Of a stretch of 50,206 nt of DNA, positions 8,067 to 16,989 are shown piece after piece (within the stretch, counting starts at the first letter, position 1; every line of letters begins with the position of its first letter). A program made the position numbers and the translations under genes. Under the pieces are notes generated by a model, which did not search any database, had not been told where the DNA came from, and saw only the letters and a program-made list of their open reading frames with translations. This DNA is from Moorena sp. SS36440bin_2 (GTDB lineage Bacteria; Cyanobacteriota; Cyanobacteriia; Cyanobacteriales; Coleofasciculaceae): the NCBI GenBank assembly GCA_011524395.1, contig WTKN01000230.1, positions 1-50,206 of the forward strand, written 5' to 3'.

Positions 8067-9418
8067 TAAGTGGCTGTTATTTCCATGGGCGTAACTTTCC
8101 CTCGCACCGAGGGTAGCTGGATGGGGTCAATACCCAGTTGTTTTAAACCCCTGTTCCTAATGTTTACACCACCGTTCACATCAGCATCATCGTGATATTC
8201 GCATTCAGTACAGAGGAACTTTTCCCCATGTCTATTGTCTGCACTGATGTGATGGCATTTCGGGCATTCAACAGATGTATGCTTAGGGTTGACTTTGATG
8301 ATCGGTATGCCTGACTTCCCAGCCACGACTTCTACCTTCTTTACTAGTTCTCCCCAGGCGGCTTCGGATATTACACGATTGAGTGCTCTTTTGGCAGATT
8401 GTCCGTTGCAATCATATCCACCATCCTGATTGGGCTTGGGTTTGCAACGAGACTTCATACCCTTAATGTTGAGATCTTCAAAAACCAGGGCATCTGTATC
8501 ATCGGTCAATTTTTTAGCCACTTCCCAATGGTACGCAGAACGCTTGTTGGCTAATCGTTCGTGTAACGACGCAACCTTACTAAAAGATTCTTTGCGGTTA
8601 TTTGAGCCTTTCTGCTTCCGACTCGCAACTCTTTGTCTTAGTTTCAAGCGCCTTTTTTGACGCTTGAACTTAAGAGTGTTAGATGGGTTTGCAATAGTTT
8701 CGCCATCAGAAGTACTGACAAGTTTCTTGATACCTAAATCGCATCCTTTGACACAATTTGGGTTGATTTCATCAGTAGTTTTCACCGGAGGTAACGGAAC
8801 TGATTTGTCCTCGATCTGAATACTGACAAACCAACCCCGTGACTTTCGACGCACGGTCACAGATTTCATCGTGAAACCTGTTGGGATAGGACGAGAATTA
8901 TAAAATCTCATCCATCCTATTCCGGGCAAGTAAATTCGATTGCCGTCAAGTTTTACTTGACCTGGTGAGTACTTGAAGCTCCGGTAACGAGAAGGTCTTT
9001 TCGGTTTGGGATACCCTGCTTCACCTTTAAAGAATTTTGAGAAGGCGGTATCCAACTGTCTTAGCATTTGTTGCAGGACAGTTGAGTGTATTTTTTTGTA
9101 CCAAGGGCGTTCTTTTTTTAAACTCGGAAGAGTAGAACTTTGAACCTCATAAACACTACGTCTAGGATTTTTCTGGCTTTTCTTCCAAGGATAACCAACA
9201 GAGGTTGACTTATTGACCGAGCAAGTCAACGGACACGCCTCTCCACGAGTCCTCAAGTCGCAGTAATTCCCCATTTTAGGTGACTTAACCTGCTCATAGG
9301 AATCATTCCTATCCCTTAACAGATAGTTGTACTGCGCTAAGAGCATATCCAGCCACCGATTCATGACAGTCATCTGCTGAGAACTTGGAATGAGCTTGTA
9401 GACGTATCCGTATTGCAT
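8066..9418 (-). CDS. tnpB: TnpB-family RNA-guided endonuclease (IS200/IS605, IS1341-like)
   Basis: The 450-aa protein has an N-terminal OrfB HTH region (residues 1-45), a cyanobacterial-style insertion with ERPWYKKIHSTVLQQML (104-119), and the split RuvC nuclease. RuvC I is CDLGIKKL (Asp227), RuvC II is LVFEDLNIKGM (Glu314) and RuvC III is DADVNGGVNI (Asp413). The zinc ribbon cysteines are 385, 388, 403 and 406. All catalytic positions are present, so the nuclease may be active. No TnpA transposase is in the window, so the element is IS1341-like or depends on TnpA in trans. The divergent RHH gene starts 64 nt away. The start at 9418 gives MQYGYVYKL, as in relatives. Confidence 0.93.
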   Translation of the reverse strand: MQYGYVYKLIPSSQQMTVMNRWLDMLLAQYNYLLRDRNDSYEQVKSPKMGNYCDLRTRGEACPLTCSVNKSTSVGYPWKKSQKNPRRSVYEVQSSTLPSLKKERPWYKKIHSTVLQQMLRQLDTAFSKFFKGEAGYPKPKRPSRYRSFKYSPGQVKLDGNRIYLPGIGWMRFYNSRPIPTGFTMKSVTVRRKSRGWFVSIQIEDKSVPLPPVKTTDEINPNCVKGCDLGIKKLVSTSDGETIANPSNTLKFKRQKRRLKLRQRVASRKQKGSNNRKESFSKVASLHERLANKRSAYHWEVAKKLTDDTDALVFEDLNIKGMKSRCKPKPNQDGGYDCNGQSAKRALNRVISEAAWGELVKKVEVVAGKSGIPIIKVNPKHTSVECPKCHHISADNRHGEKFLCTECEYHDDADVNGGVNIRNRGLKQLGIDPIQLPSVRGKVTPMEITAT

Positions 9419-9482
9419 GGTATCGACCTCTTTATCCGTGCTATCTTAATTATAGATTATAGAATCGTAAAGTGATCAGGAA

Positions 9483-9665
9483 ATGGCTAAAACAAAAACA
9501 AAAAAAATGGGAAGACCCTGTATTCACGGGGAACCCAAAGGAGCACATACCATTAGAGTGACGGATACAGCATGGAACGGACTGAAGCGATTAGCTTCCG
9601 TTGCCGGTGTAAGTCTTTCCGAATATTTGGAAGCGTTGGGAAAAGCCGGTGTATTGCCTAGTTAA
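9483..9665 (+). CDS. Small ribbon-helix-helix protein divergent from tnpB
   Basis: The 60-aa basic protein has a KTKTKKMGRP AT-hook-like start and then an RHH-type region (THTIRV-like strand, then TDTAWNGLKRLASVAGVSLSEYLEALGKAG). RHH proteins bind DNA as dimers and usually repress their own promoters. The gene starts 64 nt from the divergent tnpB start, so an operator between them could control both (inference). The ribosome site is CAGGAA just before the ATG. It could instead be an antitoxin or a passenger gene of the insertion sequence. It ends 20 nt before a long hairpin that may mark the element end. Confidence 0.7.
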   Translation: MAKTKTKKMGRPCIHGEPKGAHTIRVTDTAWNGLKRLASVAGVSLSEYLEALGKAGVLPS

Positions 9666-9685
9666 CAGATTGTGGCTTACGCCAC

Positions 9686-9742
9686 TTGAGAGGGGCAAGA
9701 ATACCCAGTCCTCTTAGGTCGGGGATGAATTTCCCCTCTCAA
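9686..9742 (+). repeat. Long hairpin, possible IS200/IS605-type end
   Basis: TTGAGAGGGG (9686-9695) pairs perfectly with CCCCTCTCAA (9733-9742). Between the arms is a smaller C-rich/G-rich stem (CCCAGTCC with GGTCGGGG). The inner sequence AAGAATACCC...GGGGATGAATTT resembles right-end/guide-scaffold hairpins of cyanobacterial tnpB elements. It may be the far terminus of the tnpB-RHH element. Confidence 0.45.
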
Positions 9743-9775
9743 ACTGTCCTATTTTCGATAAAGTCTCAAAACTTT

Positions 9776-9806
9776 ACAAAAAAACAAAAAAAGGGGTTAC
9801 ACCCCT
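9776..9806 (-). terminator. Intrinsic terminator on the minus strand
   Basis: Read on the minus strand, AGGGGTGTAACCCCT forms a stem with a 3-nt loop and is followed by a run of T residues broken by one G. It lies about 150 nt past the gatB stop and would end gatB transcripts. Confidence 0.7.
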
Positions 9807-9953
9807 CATACAAAATAGTGTATATTTTGATATGTAGATGCACCCTGATGATCGGGAGGGTCACGTCAGTGACTCTCCTTTTCTTAGTTATTTGTTATTT
9901 GTGATTGGTCATTAGTGATTTAGTGATCAGTAACACATGGCAAGCCCGTTACC

Positions 9954-11441
9954 TCAATCACCCTTGAGCTTCTTGCCCAAAATTTGGTTAGTCAGCTTAG
10001 GATCAGCTCGTCCGCTAGTTTTTTTCATCACCTGTCCGACAAAGAAACCTTGCAGCTTGGTCTTACCATTGCGATACTGTTCGAGTTCCTTAGGATTGGC
10101 GGCAAGTACCTCATCAATAATGGTTGAGAGTTGATCCGGGTCAGAGATTTTAATCAAACCCTTACGTTCCACTAGTTCCCTAGCAGAACCCCCTTGAGAC
10201 AGTAATTCTGGCAAAATCTCCTTGGCAATCTTACCACTAATGGTGTCATCATCAATCAGGTTGATCAGTTCTGCCAGAGTATTGGGTTTCAGAGCAATTT
10301 CTGTAATAGCCAGTTTCTCAGTCTTAAGATAAGCAGCAATATCTCCCATTACCCAGTTTGCGGCTTGTTTGGGATTAGCATTAGCAGCAACACTTGTTTC
10401 AAAATACTCTGCCACTTGACGATCATCCGTCAACACCCGGGCATCATAGGCAGAAAGTCCCAGTTCACTTTCATAACGATGCCGCTTCTGGGCAGGAAGT
10501 TCCGCTAGCTCACTGTGCCATTGCTCTAATTGTTCCGTTGATACTTCAATGGGTGGTAAGTCAGGTTCAGGAAAATAGCGGTAATCGCTGGATCCTTCCT
10601 TAGTCCGCATACTAATGGTGCGTTGACTACCCTCTTCCCAAAGGCGAGTTTCTTGAATAATCGATTTTCCAGCTTCCACAGCTGCGATTTGCCGGTCAAT
10701 TTCGTACTCAATCGCCTTCTGGATAGCATTGAAGGAGTTCATATTTTTGATTTCAACTTTGGTGCCAAACTCCTTCTGACCAACGGGACGTACAGATATA
10801 TTGACATCACAACGCAGGGAACCTTCTTGCATGTTGCCATCACTGACACCGATGTAGCGTACAATCCGACGCAGCTCTTGAGCGTATTCTGCTGCCTCTT
10901 GACCAGAGCGCAGATCAGGTTCTGATACTATTTCAATCAGAGGTACCCCAGCACGGTTGAAATCTACTAGGGAGTAGGTAGAACCAGCCAGTCGGTCACT
11001 ACCAGCATGAACCAGTTTCCCGGCATCTTCCTCCATGTGTAGGCGAGTGATGCCAATCGTTTTACGGATAGGATTGCCGTCATTATCGGACACTTCAATT
11101 TCCAGAGAGCCATGCTCAGCAATGGGCAAGTCGTATTGGGAAATCTGGTAGTTTTTGGGTAGGTCAGGATAAAAATACTGTTTCCGGTCAAATTTGCTGT
11201 AGGGAGCAATCTGGCAATTGAGTGCTAAACCCGCTTTGACAGCATACTCTAGTACCTTTTGATTCAGAACCGGTAACACTCCTGGCATCCCCATACAAAT
11301 TGGGTCAATATTGGTATTAGGGGTAGCACCAAATTTTGTCGAAGAGTTAGAAAAAATTTTGGTTTCGGTACTAAGCTGACAATGGGTTTCTAAACCAATG
11401 ATTGCTTCGTATTGAGTTTTAGCTGGTGCAGCAGTAGTCAT
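9954..11441 (-). CDS. gatB: Asp-tRNA(Asn)/Glu-tRNA(Gln) amidotransferase subunit B
   Basis: GatB is the tRNA-binding kinase subunit of GatCAB, which converts Glu-tRNA(Gln) to Gln-tRNA(Gln) using ammonia from GatA. Family blocks seen include [51 protein letters not shown], the [14 protein letters not shown] motif, [17 protein letters not shown] and [11 protein letters not shown]. The C-terminal YqeY-like tail domain runs from about residue 300 and ends in [20 protein letters not shown]. The length of 495 aa is typical. gatA and gatC are not adjacent, as is common in cyanobacteria. The start at 11441 is followed by [16 protein letters not shown]. Confidence 0.96.
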   Translation of the reverse strand: MTTAAPAKTQYEAIIGLETHCQLSTETKIFSNSSTKFGATPNTNIDPICMGMPGVLPVLNQKVLEYAVKAGLALNCQIAPYSKFDRKQYFYPDLPKNYQISQYDLPIAEHGSLEIEVSDNDGNPIRKTIGITRLHMEEDAGKLVHAGSDRLAGSTYSLVDFNRAGVPLIEIVSEPDLRSGQEAAEYAQELRRIVRYIGVSDGNMQEGSLRCDVNISVRPVGQKEFGTKVEIKNMNSFNAIQKAIEYEIDRQIAAVEAGKSIIQETRLWEEGSQRTISMRTKEGSSDYRYFPEPDLPPIEVSTEQLEQWHSELAELPAQKRHRYESELGLSAYDARVLTDDRQVAEYFETSVAANANPKQAANWVMGDIAAYLKTEKLAITEIALKPNTLAELINLIDDDTISGKIAKEILPELLSQGGSARELVERKGLIKISDPDQLSTIIDEVLAANPKELEQYRNGKTKLQGFFVGQVMKKTSGRADPKLTNQILGKKLKGD

Positions 11442-12008
11442 TGGATGTTACAATTAAAGGTTAACTTTATTGATGGAACTTCGGGCATTTTTTGTCCACT
11501 ATTCCCAATAATGTACACTATCTCATTAGCTACAGCGTTACTTCGTCCAATTACTGGCAGGATTTGATTTAAAAATTTTTCTGTAACTTTTTGTCTTTTA
11601 GGATTGGGAATTGTTCGACATTTTTACATACCATTATTATAGCAAATGTGTCTTACGCTATAATGTCGTAAGTGTAATGTTAAAGGGCTTTTTTTAACTA
11701 AATACTTACATTTAACGCCTAGGCTAGCTGATTAAAATTAGAGACTGTTTATAAAGTAAATCTTAAGACAGCGATTAGTCGCTGAATATTGGTGGGTTAC
11801 GGCGGGCAGCTCTGTTAACAGGTGAGCTTTTCTCTTGGTGCGCGTTCACCGTTGTCGCGAAACCAGACCAGGCTCGCACCGCAATCAGCTGATCACCTTT
11901 CCCTTTTGTGATCAGGAGTCTGGTAGTATCACAGAATCATTCTAATGTCCAGATCACGCGGTCGTTTTTTAGTTAGCCATTTTAGATTAATGTGACTAAA
12001 GATTCGAC

Positions 12009-12058
12009 AGGTGCGCTTGCCGTTGGCGAATTTAATTCTTAATGGTAAGAGCGCACCT
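12009..12058. repeat. Palindromic intergenic repeat, family A copy 2
   Basis: AGGTGCGC at the left pairs with GCGCACCT at the right. The middle holds GGCGAATTTAATTC, shared with the copies at 285-333, 17300-17347 and (inverted) 22152-22194. This is the best-preserved copy, with 8-bp perfect ends. Confidence 0.6.
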
Positions 12059-12084
12059 AAGAAAACAAAGGTTTTTCATCACCT

Positions 12085-12109
12085 AGGCGATGGACGAAGT
12101 CCATCGCCT
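12085..12109 (+). promoter_or_regulatory. Perfect 11-bp hairpin in the leader of a small gene
   Basis: AGGCGATGGAC (12085-12095) pairs with GTCCATCGCCT (12099-12109) around a GAA loop. It lies 50 nt before the ATG of the 71-aa protein. The paralogous gene at 1188 is also preceded by a strong stem, although of different sequence. It could be a leader control structure or simply another palindromic repeat. Confidence 0.45.
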
Positions 12110-12159
12110 TTCATCAAGCAATTATCCAGTGCTCTTATTACTTCAAATGAGGGGTAAGC

Positions 12160-12375
12160 ATGACTAATCGAGAAATTTTAATAACAGAAGACTACACTCG
12201 TCCTTGGGCACTTATGCGTCTACTGCCTAAATGCCAAAGGTACACAGTTGCTAGATTCTTTAATCGTCAGGATGCTGATAACCATCTCCGATTTTTGGAT
12301 CGGTATATGCCAGAAGCAAAGTTTGAAGTAGTTTTCGATCTGCCTGTAAATCAGGATACTAATCAGCTGCTGTAA
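12160..12375 (+). CDS. Small conserved hypothetical protein (71 aa), paralogue of the 64-aa protein
   Basis: It shares with the product at 1188-1382 the core PWxxxRLLPxxQRxxVARFxNRxDAxxHLxxLxRxMPxAxFxxVFD. The N-terminal extension (MTNREILITEDYTR) and the C-terminus differ. The ribosome site GAGGGG precedes the ATG by about 8 nt. No export signal, metal site or membrane segment is seen. The function is unknown. It is flanked by hairpins and convergent with the aminotransferase gene. Two family members in one window, both solitary and both with structured leaders, suggest a multi-copy family within this genome (inference). Confidence 0.75.
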   Translation: MTNREILITEDYTRPWALMRLLPKCQRYTVARFFNRQDADNHLRFLDRYMPEAKFEVVFDLPVNQDTNQLL

Positions 12376-12427
12376 ACACTCATTCTGAGCTGGCCCTAAC
12401 CCTTAACATTAAATTCGAGTGTAGCTA

Positions 12428-13651
12428 TTAATAAGATTGCAAAAATCCTGAAATTCTCTCCACTGCTCTTTCTAAAACGTCTGGTTCCTGTACTAAGGCA
12501 AAACGCACATACCCTTCACCAGCCTTGCCAAAACCAGCTCCTGGAGAAGCAGCCACCCCAGTGGCTTCTACCAAGCTAGTACAAAATTTCACTGAGTTGC
12601 CTGCCCAAGGTTCTGGCAATTTTGCCCAGACATACATAGTGGCTGGTGGCACTGGCACTGACCAACCAATGCGGTTTAAAGCATTAACAAAGGCATCCCG
12701 CCGCTGTTGATAGGTGGTGACTACAGGTTTAACAATGTCTTGAGAACCATTCAACGCTGCGATCGCACCATTGAGAATCCCCGTGTACTGGTTAAAGTCA
12801 ATGGCGGCTTTCACCTGCCGCAACCCTCGAATCAATTGAGGATTACCGATAGCATAGCCAATCCGGAAGCCTCCCATATTGTAAGACTTGGAAAAGCTAA
12901 AAAACTCAATCGAGACAGTCTTCTCTGGGTCTGCTTGCAAAACCGAGGGAGCAACAGAGGTGGGATTTAGGGTTTCTGGGATTTTCCCGATCTGCTCCCC
13001 ATTGCCTCTGGTATCTTCAAAAACGATATCAACGTAGGGAAAATCGTGAACTAATACCAGGTTATGACACTTACAAAACGCCACTGCTTCCTCAAAAAAA
13101 GACAAGGGTGCGATCGCAGTAGTGGGATTATGGGGATAACTCAACACCATCATCCGTGCTTGAGCTAGCACTGCCTGAGGGATATCCTCAAATACAGGCA
13201 AAAAATTGTTTTCTGCCAATAGGGGCATGGGATAAATCTGACCACTGGCTAGGTGGACACCACCGGAATGGGAAGGATAGCCTGGGTCTTGTAACAGAGC
13301 AAAATCCCCCGGATTAAGCACAGCTAAAGGTAAATGAGCTGTGCCTTCCTGAGAACCAATCAGTTGTAGCACCTCAGTTTCTGGGTCAACCGGAATACCA
13401 AATCGTTTAGTATACCAGCTAGCTGCTGCCTGACGAAAAGCTTTAGTACCATGAAACAGCAAGTAACCGTGAGTGCTGGGATCATACAACGAGGCTTCAA
13501 TCGCAGCACACACATGGTTGGGAGCTGGTAAATCGGAAGACCCTAATGATAGGTCAATGATTTCTTTCCCAGCAGCTGCCAACGCTTTTGCCTGATCCAT
13601 ATCGGCAAATACATTTGCTTGCAGGGGTTGTAAACGTTGGGCAAACTGCAT
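12428..13651 (-). CDS. PLP-dependent class I/II aminotransferase
   Basis: The fold-type I aminotransferase signature is complete. IIDLSLGSSDLPAP opens the small domain, SQEGTAHLPLAVLNPGD is the cofactor loop, and DPGYPSHSGGVHLA and SYPHNPTTA (residues 171-179) form the substrate/PLP site. VHDFPYVDIVF holds the ring-stacking Asp and SFSKSYNMGGFRIGY holds the Schiff-base lysine, Lys255. The C-terminal YVRFALV provides the substrate-carboxylate Arg. The family resembles LL-diaminopimelate, alanine and succinyl-DAP aminotransferases; the exact substrate cannot be fixed from motifs. The length of 407 aa is usual. The gene precedes thioredoxin on the map but is separated from it by about 80 nt; no link in function is evident. 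Confidence 0.88.
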   Translation of the reverse strand: MQFAQRLQPLQANVFADMDQAKALAAAGKEIIDLSLGSSDLPAPNHVCAAIEASLYDPSTHGYLLFHGTKAFRQAAASWYTKRFGIPVDPETEVLQLIGSQEGTAHLPLAVLNPGDFALLQDPGYPSHSGGVHLASGQIYPMPLLAENNFLPVFEDIPQAVLAQARMMVLSYPHNPTTAIAPLSFFEEAVAFCKCHNLVLVHDFPYVDIVFEDTRGNGEQIGKIPETLNPTSVAPSVLQADPEKTVSIEFFSFSKSYNMGGFRIGYAIGNPQLIRGLRQVKAAIDFNQYTGILNGAIAALNGSQDIVKPVVTTYQQRRDAFVNALNRIGWSVPVPPATMYVWAKLPEPWAGNSVKFCTSLVEATGVAASPGAGFGKAGEGYVRFALVQEPDVLERAVERISGFLQSY

Positions 13652-13733
13652 TTTAATCTTCGTTGTCTATTGTTTTCGAGCCTTTCCCATCGGTTGCGCT
13701 GGCATTGCTCCCATTGAGGCTTACTTCCCTAAT

Positions 13734-14063
13734 TTAAAGGTTCTCATCCAGCATAGTCTCCAATTGAGCTTTGGTAATTGCTCCCTCGTGGGATTTGGTC
13801 AGCTCACCATTTTTAAACAGTCTTAGAGCAGGGACACCCTCTACCTTGCACTTGGCAACGGCATCTTTATTCTTGTCGAGGTCTACTTCCATCTTAATGA
13901 CTTTTAAGCGATCGCTATAATTTTCCGCAACCCATTCCACTGATGGCGATACTAAGCGGCACGGTCCACACCAAGTTGCCCATAAGTATACCAGTACTGG
14001 CTTCTGGGCTTTTAAAACTTCGATTTCAAACTCTTGATCTTCGATTGTAATCACATTACTCAC
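13734..14063 (-). CDS. Thioredoxin
   Basis: The 109-aa protein has the thioredoxin fold with the redox motif WCGPC at residues 31-35, preceded by VYLWAT and followed by RLVSPSVEWVAENY. The cis-proline region is VEGVPALRLFKNGE. It passes electrons to target disulfides in the cytosol, receiving them from ferredoxin- or NADPH-thioredoxin reductase. The Tyr-Leu-Trp before the active site and the Leu-Val-Ser after it differ slightly from the classic m-type FWAPWCGPCR pattern, so it may be one of the alternative cyanobacterial thioredoxins. The ribosome site AGGGGA lies upstream of the ATG. Confidence 0.93.
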   Translation of the reverse strand: MSNVITIEDQEFEIEVLKAQKPVLVYLWATWCGPCRLVSPSVEWVAENYSDRLKVIKMEVDLDKNKDAVAKCKVEGVPALRLFKNGELTKSHEGAITKAQLETMLDENL

Positions 14064-14131
14064 AACGGTATCCCCTCAAAAGACTAGATTAGACTGCATT
14101 CACACATTCTATATATTAAGCGCTTGAACTT

Positions 14132-14154
14132 TCCCCCAGCTCAAGCATGGGGGA
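14132..14154. repeat. TCCCCCA/TGGGGGA hairpin, tnpB-end-like
   Basis: TCCCCCA (14132-14138) pairs with TGGGGGA (14148-14154) around GCTCAAGCA-type sequence. Hairpins of this type with flanking CGCTTGAACTTT resemble ends of IS200/IS605-type elements. It lies between the ycf35 terminator and the thioredoxin gene. No ORF is associated with it. Confidence 0.4.
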
Positions 14155-14194
14155 TTATAAAATCGAAATTTATACAATTGCATAAAAATTTGCA

Positions 14195-14235
14195 CAAAAA
14201 AACGGGTTAACCCGCTATACAATTGGTCAACCCGT
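14195..14235 (-). terminator. Intrinsic terminator of ycf35
   Basis: On the minus strand ACGGGTTGACC (14235-14225) pairs with GGTTAACCCGT (14212-14202), with one G-T pair, followed by a run of seven T residues. It lies 24 nt after the ycf35 stop. Confidence 0.8.
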
Positions 14236-14258
14236 GAGCTTGGGAACGCCTAAATGGA

Positions 14259-14612
14259 CTACTTTTGCAGCACCAACTTAACGTTGGCATTGTTTAGCCC
14301 ACGCTGCTTGACTTCTGCCAAGGTCTTGTTAACGGCATACTTCTGGTTGATGGAATTGATCAACTCGGTTTGGTTGTGCTTCTTAGCTACACCCCAGAGG
14401 TCAGCAATCAGGTCAAAGGTGCCATCGCTGTTGCGAGACCAACCTAGATCATATTCGCCTTCGAGAACGGCAACCAAGTCAGCGCGAACCCGCTGACCAT
14501 TGTAGCCACGAACATCAGCTTCTGTCTTAACAGTGATTCCCAGGTCACACAGGGAAGTTTTCAGGATTTCGGCATCGGAGATTTTAGTGCGCAGAGTGCT
14601 AAAGTGAGACAT
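14259..14612 (-). CDS. ycf35: Ycf35 family protein (DUF1257)
   Basis: The 117-aa product starts MSHFSTLRTKISDAEILKTS and contains VKTEADVRGYNGQRVRADLV and DLGWSRNSDGTFDLIADLWG, the hallmarks of the Ycf35/DUF1257 family found in cyanobacteria and red-lineage plastids. Its biochemical role is not established. It lies 155 nt downstream of ycf46 on the same strand and has its own strong terminator. The pairing of ycf35 with the Ycf46 AAA ATPase suggests they act together (inference). The ribosome site GGAGG is seen about 8 nt before the ATG on the minus strand. Confidence 0.95.
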   Translation of the reverse strand: MSHFSTLRTKISDAEILKTSLCDLGITVKTEADVRGYNGQRVRADLVAVLEGEYDLGWSRNSDGTFDLIADLWGVAKKHNQTELINSINQKYAVNKTLAEVKQRGLNNANVKLVLQK

Positions 14613-14767
14613 TTGGATTTCCTCCAGAAAAGGTATCAGAGAAACGACAACGTAGCGTTTTACTTTTATGGCTAGCCGCCCTCAACAATTACAAGCGGCT
14701 ACTTATCAAACTGCTAGCAATGATGTTTTGCTAGCCTTTACTCCTGTTGGGAGCAGGAGAAAGCCTG

Positions 14768-16294
14768 TTAGAACTCCATACGCTGATATTCAGCTAGGGA
14801 GGATGCAGCAGGTCGCGCGCGTTGCCTAGCCCAATCCCTCAGGGCTGCAACCTGCTCTGTCATCGTGCGCGATAGAGGCTGAGTTGATTTAATCGCAGCA
14901 ATAATATCCAGTTGAGTAAACTCTCGGTCTTGAGCAAATGCCTCGTACATGGCTGCCACCATAGCTTGCTCAATCTCAGCCCCAGAAAAACCGTCAGAAA
15001 CCTTAGCTAACTGTTCAATGTCAAAGCGGTCAATATCTCCACGCCGCTTTTTCAGGTGAATTTCAAATATTTGCTGGCGTTCTTGGGTGTTGGGTAAATC
15101 AACAAAAAATATCTCATCAAAACGACCTTTGCGCAGGAATTCTCCTGGTAGGCGCTCCACTCGGTTTGCTGTCGCCATCACAAAGACTGGTGAGGTTTTT
15201 TCTTGCATCCAGGTCAGGAAAGAACCAAAGATTCGACTTGAAGTACCCCCATCAGAGTCAGAAGAACCGCTGCTACCAGCAAACGACTTATCAAGCTCAT
15301 CTATGAAGAGAATAGCTGGAGAGATTGATTCTGCTGTCTTCAAAGCATTGCGCAGGTTGGCTTCCGAGCGCCCTACCATCGATCCATCGTATACTCGCCC
15401 CATATCCAAGCGCAATAGTGGCAGGCCCCATAAACGAGACGTAGTTTTGGCAATCAGAGATTTACCACAGCCAGGAACCCCTAGAATCAACATTCCCTTC
15501 GGTTGAGGCAAACCATATTCTCTCGCCCTCTCTGTAAAGGCATTAGAGCGCTGCTTCAGCCAACGCTTCAGTTCCTCTAACCCTCCTATAGAATCGAGGG
15601 TTTCATCTTCTTCGATATAGTCTAGGATCCCGTTGCGACGGATGATCTGCTTCTTCTCGGATAGAACAATATCGACTTCAGCTTCAGTAAGACGATTAGC
15701 TTTAACGTAGGCTTTGCGATAAACTTTCTCTGCTTCATCGCGGGTCAAGCCTAATGCTGCTTTCAGCAGCTTTTCCCTAGTTTCTGTAGTAGTTCGGCGA
15801 GTTTTACTCTGATCCAGTTGGTGGGATAGGACTTGGTTAAGTTCCTTAAGATTTGGTAGGGGAAAGTCAAGGACAACCACTTCCTTTTCCAACTCAATAG
15901 GAATCTGCTGAACCGGGGACATTACGATGATAGACTTTTTAAGAGACTTCTTAGCTTCCTCTCTAAAGCTTGCCATCGCATCCCGCAACCATCGGGTAGT
16001 TGCTGGTGCATCTATAAAGGGATGTAAGTCCTTAAAGATGTATATACCAGGTTCTTTTTGTTGAATTACCCACTGAACCGCTGCCTCAGGAGAGACCGTA
16101 TTGTGCTGAGTGGTGTGGCGTGATTGACCATACTCAACAATCCCGTGAGTGACGGTCCAAACGAAGACTCGTTGCTGTTGAGACTTCCTTTGAGCAATCA
16201 TTGCTATTGCCCTCTCTGCCCGCTCCTCCTCGGGAGTCACGAGGTAGATTAGAGGATATTGAGCTTGAATGAGAACGTTTATCTCTTCTTGCAT
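14768..16294 (-). CDS. ycf46: Ycf46-type AAA family ATPase
   Basis: I place the start at 16294 (MQEEINVLIQAQYPLIYLVTPEEERAE) because relatives begin in this way. The frame stays open 13 codons further upstream. The N-terminal half is a Ycf46-specific domain. The C-terminal AAA module has Walker A GVPGCGKS, Walker B AILFIDELDK, an arginine-finger segment GEFLRKGRFDEIFFVDLP, and an SDGFSGAEIEQA sensor-2 region. Length is 508 aa. In cyanobacteria Ycf46 has been linked to regulation of photosynthesis and CO2 use, though its substrate is unknown. It sits between an RHH gene and ycf35 on one strand. Confidence 0.92.
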   Translation of the reverse strand: MQEEINVLIQAQYPLIYLVTPEEERAERAIAMIAQRKSQQQRVFVWTVTHGIVEYGQSRHTTQHNTVSPEAAVQWVIQQKEPGIYIFKDLHPFIDAPATTRWLRDAMASFREEAKKSLKKSIIVMSPVQQIPIELEKEVVVLDFPLPNLKELNQVLSHQLDQSKTRRTTTETREKLLKAALGLTRDEAEKVYRKAYVKANRLTEAEVDIVLSEKKQIIRRNGILDYIEEDETLDSIGGLEELKRWLKQRSNAFTERAREYGLPQPKGMLILGVPGCGKSLIAKTTSRLWGLPLLRLDMGRVYDGSMVGRSEANLRNALKTAESISPAILFIDELDKSFAGSSGSSDSDGGTSSRIFGSFLTWMQEKTSPVFVMATANRVERLPGEFLRKGRFDEIFFVDLPNTQERQQIFEIHLKKRRGDIDRFDIEQLAKVSDGFSGAEIEQAMVAAMYEAFAQDREFTQLDIIAAIKSTQPLSRTMTEQVAALRDWARQRARPAASSLAEYQRMEF

Positions 16295-16411
16295 AACTCT
16301 ACCTAATATTAGAGACGGCTTACAACTGCCCAAACATCTTCAACTGAACCACTGAGCTAACTAACTCTGCTCTGCGAGTAGATTAATTTGTCTACCTTAA
16401 CTTTGGCTACC

Positions 16412-16759
16412 TTAACAAGGAACCAATTCCTCTTCTCCGTGAGAATCGGTACTGGAGCATACTTGTGCTGTTACCTTTTCTACTGGGAGTTTTTCCGATA
16501 TCACACCAGGTTGGTTTTTCAGAGCAACTAATTTTCCCTCTGAGAGAACCAAGTCACTAGAACACTCAGGACAGGGGTATACTTTATGGGTTTGTCCATA
16601 TTGGTCTACCTCTTCAACCACATCTTGGTGTTCTATATAGAATACAATCGCCCTCTCAACCATAGCTGACATTGATTCAGAATCAACAGCCGCTTTAATT
16701 TTGAGCCGGCGGTGCAATCCTGGTGGAAGATAAAGAGTAACTTTTTGCTTGTCTTGCAT
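16412..16759 (-). CDS. Ribbon-helix-helix domain protein upstream of ycf46
   Basis: Residues 1-45 (KQKVTLYLPPGLHRRLKIKA, then ESMSAMVERAIVFYIEHQD) form an RHH DNA-binding domain like that of CopG/ParD regulators. A tail follows with one CPEC pair (YPCPECSSDLVL) and a region that could pair with the later cysteines to bind zinc; only one CxxC is present. The protein ends SHGEEELVPC. It lies about 118 nt upstream of ycf46 on the same strand, so it may regulate or be co-expressed with ycf46 (inference). No toxin partner is adjacent, which makes a classical toxin-antitoxin role less likely. Confidence 0.75.
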   Translation of the reverse strand: MQDKQKVTLYLPPGLHRRLKIKAAVDSESMSAMVERAIVFYIEHQDVVEEVDQYGQTHKVYPCPECSSDLVLSEGKLVALKNQPGVISEKLPVEKVTAQVCSSTDSHGEEELVPC

Positions 16760-16989
16760 ATATTTTTTATATCGTTGTACCCGGGTATGTATTTAACCTT
16801 ATCGGCTTCCTCTCTAGCTGTCAAGACATTTAGCTGGCATGACCGCTAAATTGTTACATTACTTAATATTATGACGGCAGGATGGATAAGGAATAACATA
16901 AGGCGCGCCTGTAGTTGGCAAGGTATGCAGCACGAAAAAGGAGCGATTGTGAACCAAAAGACTTTATCGAAGGGGCTTACAGCTATGCA

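Larger units (their letters stand above)
11442..12159. other. Intergenic region with hairpin repeats
   Basis: No gene is seen. The segment contains a GGTGCGCGTTC hairpin-like stretch near 11837-11880 that recurs near 27643-27690, a family A palindromic repeat (12009-12058) and a hairpin next to the following small gene (12085-12109). The part near 11520-11720 is AT-rich and may hold the gatB promoter. Confidence 0.5.

Noticed and set aside
11442-12159. tRNA or other classical RNA gene in this gap
   Set aside because: No cloverleaf or T-loop motif found; the stems are explained by palindromic repeats.
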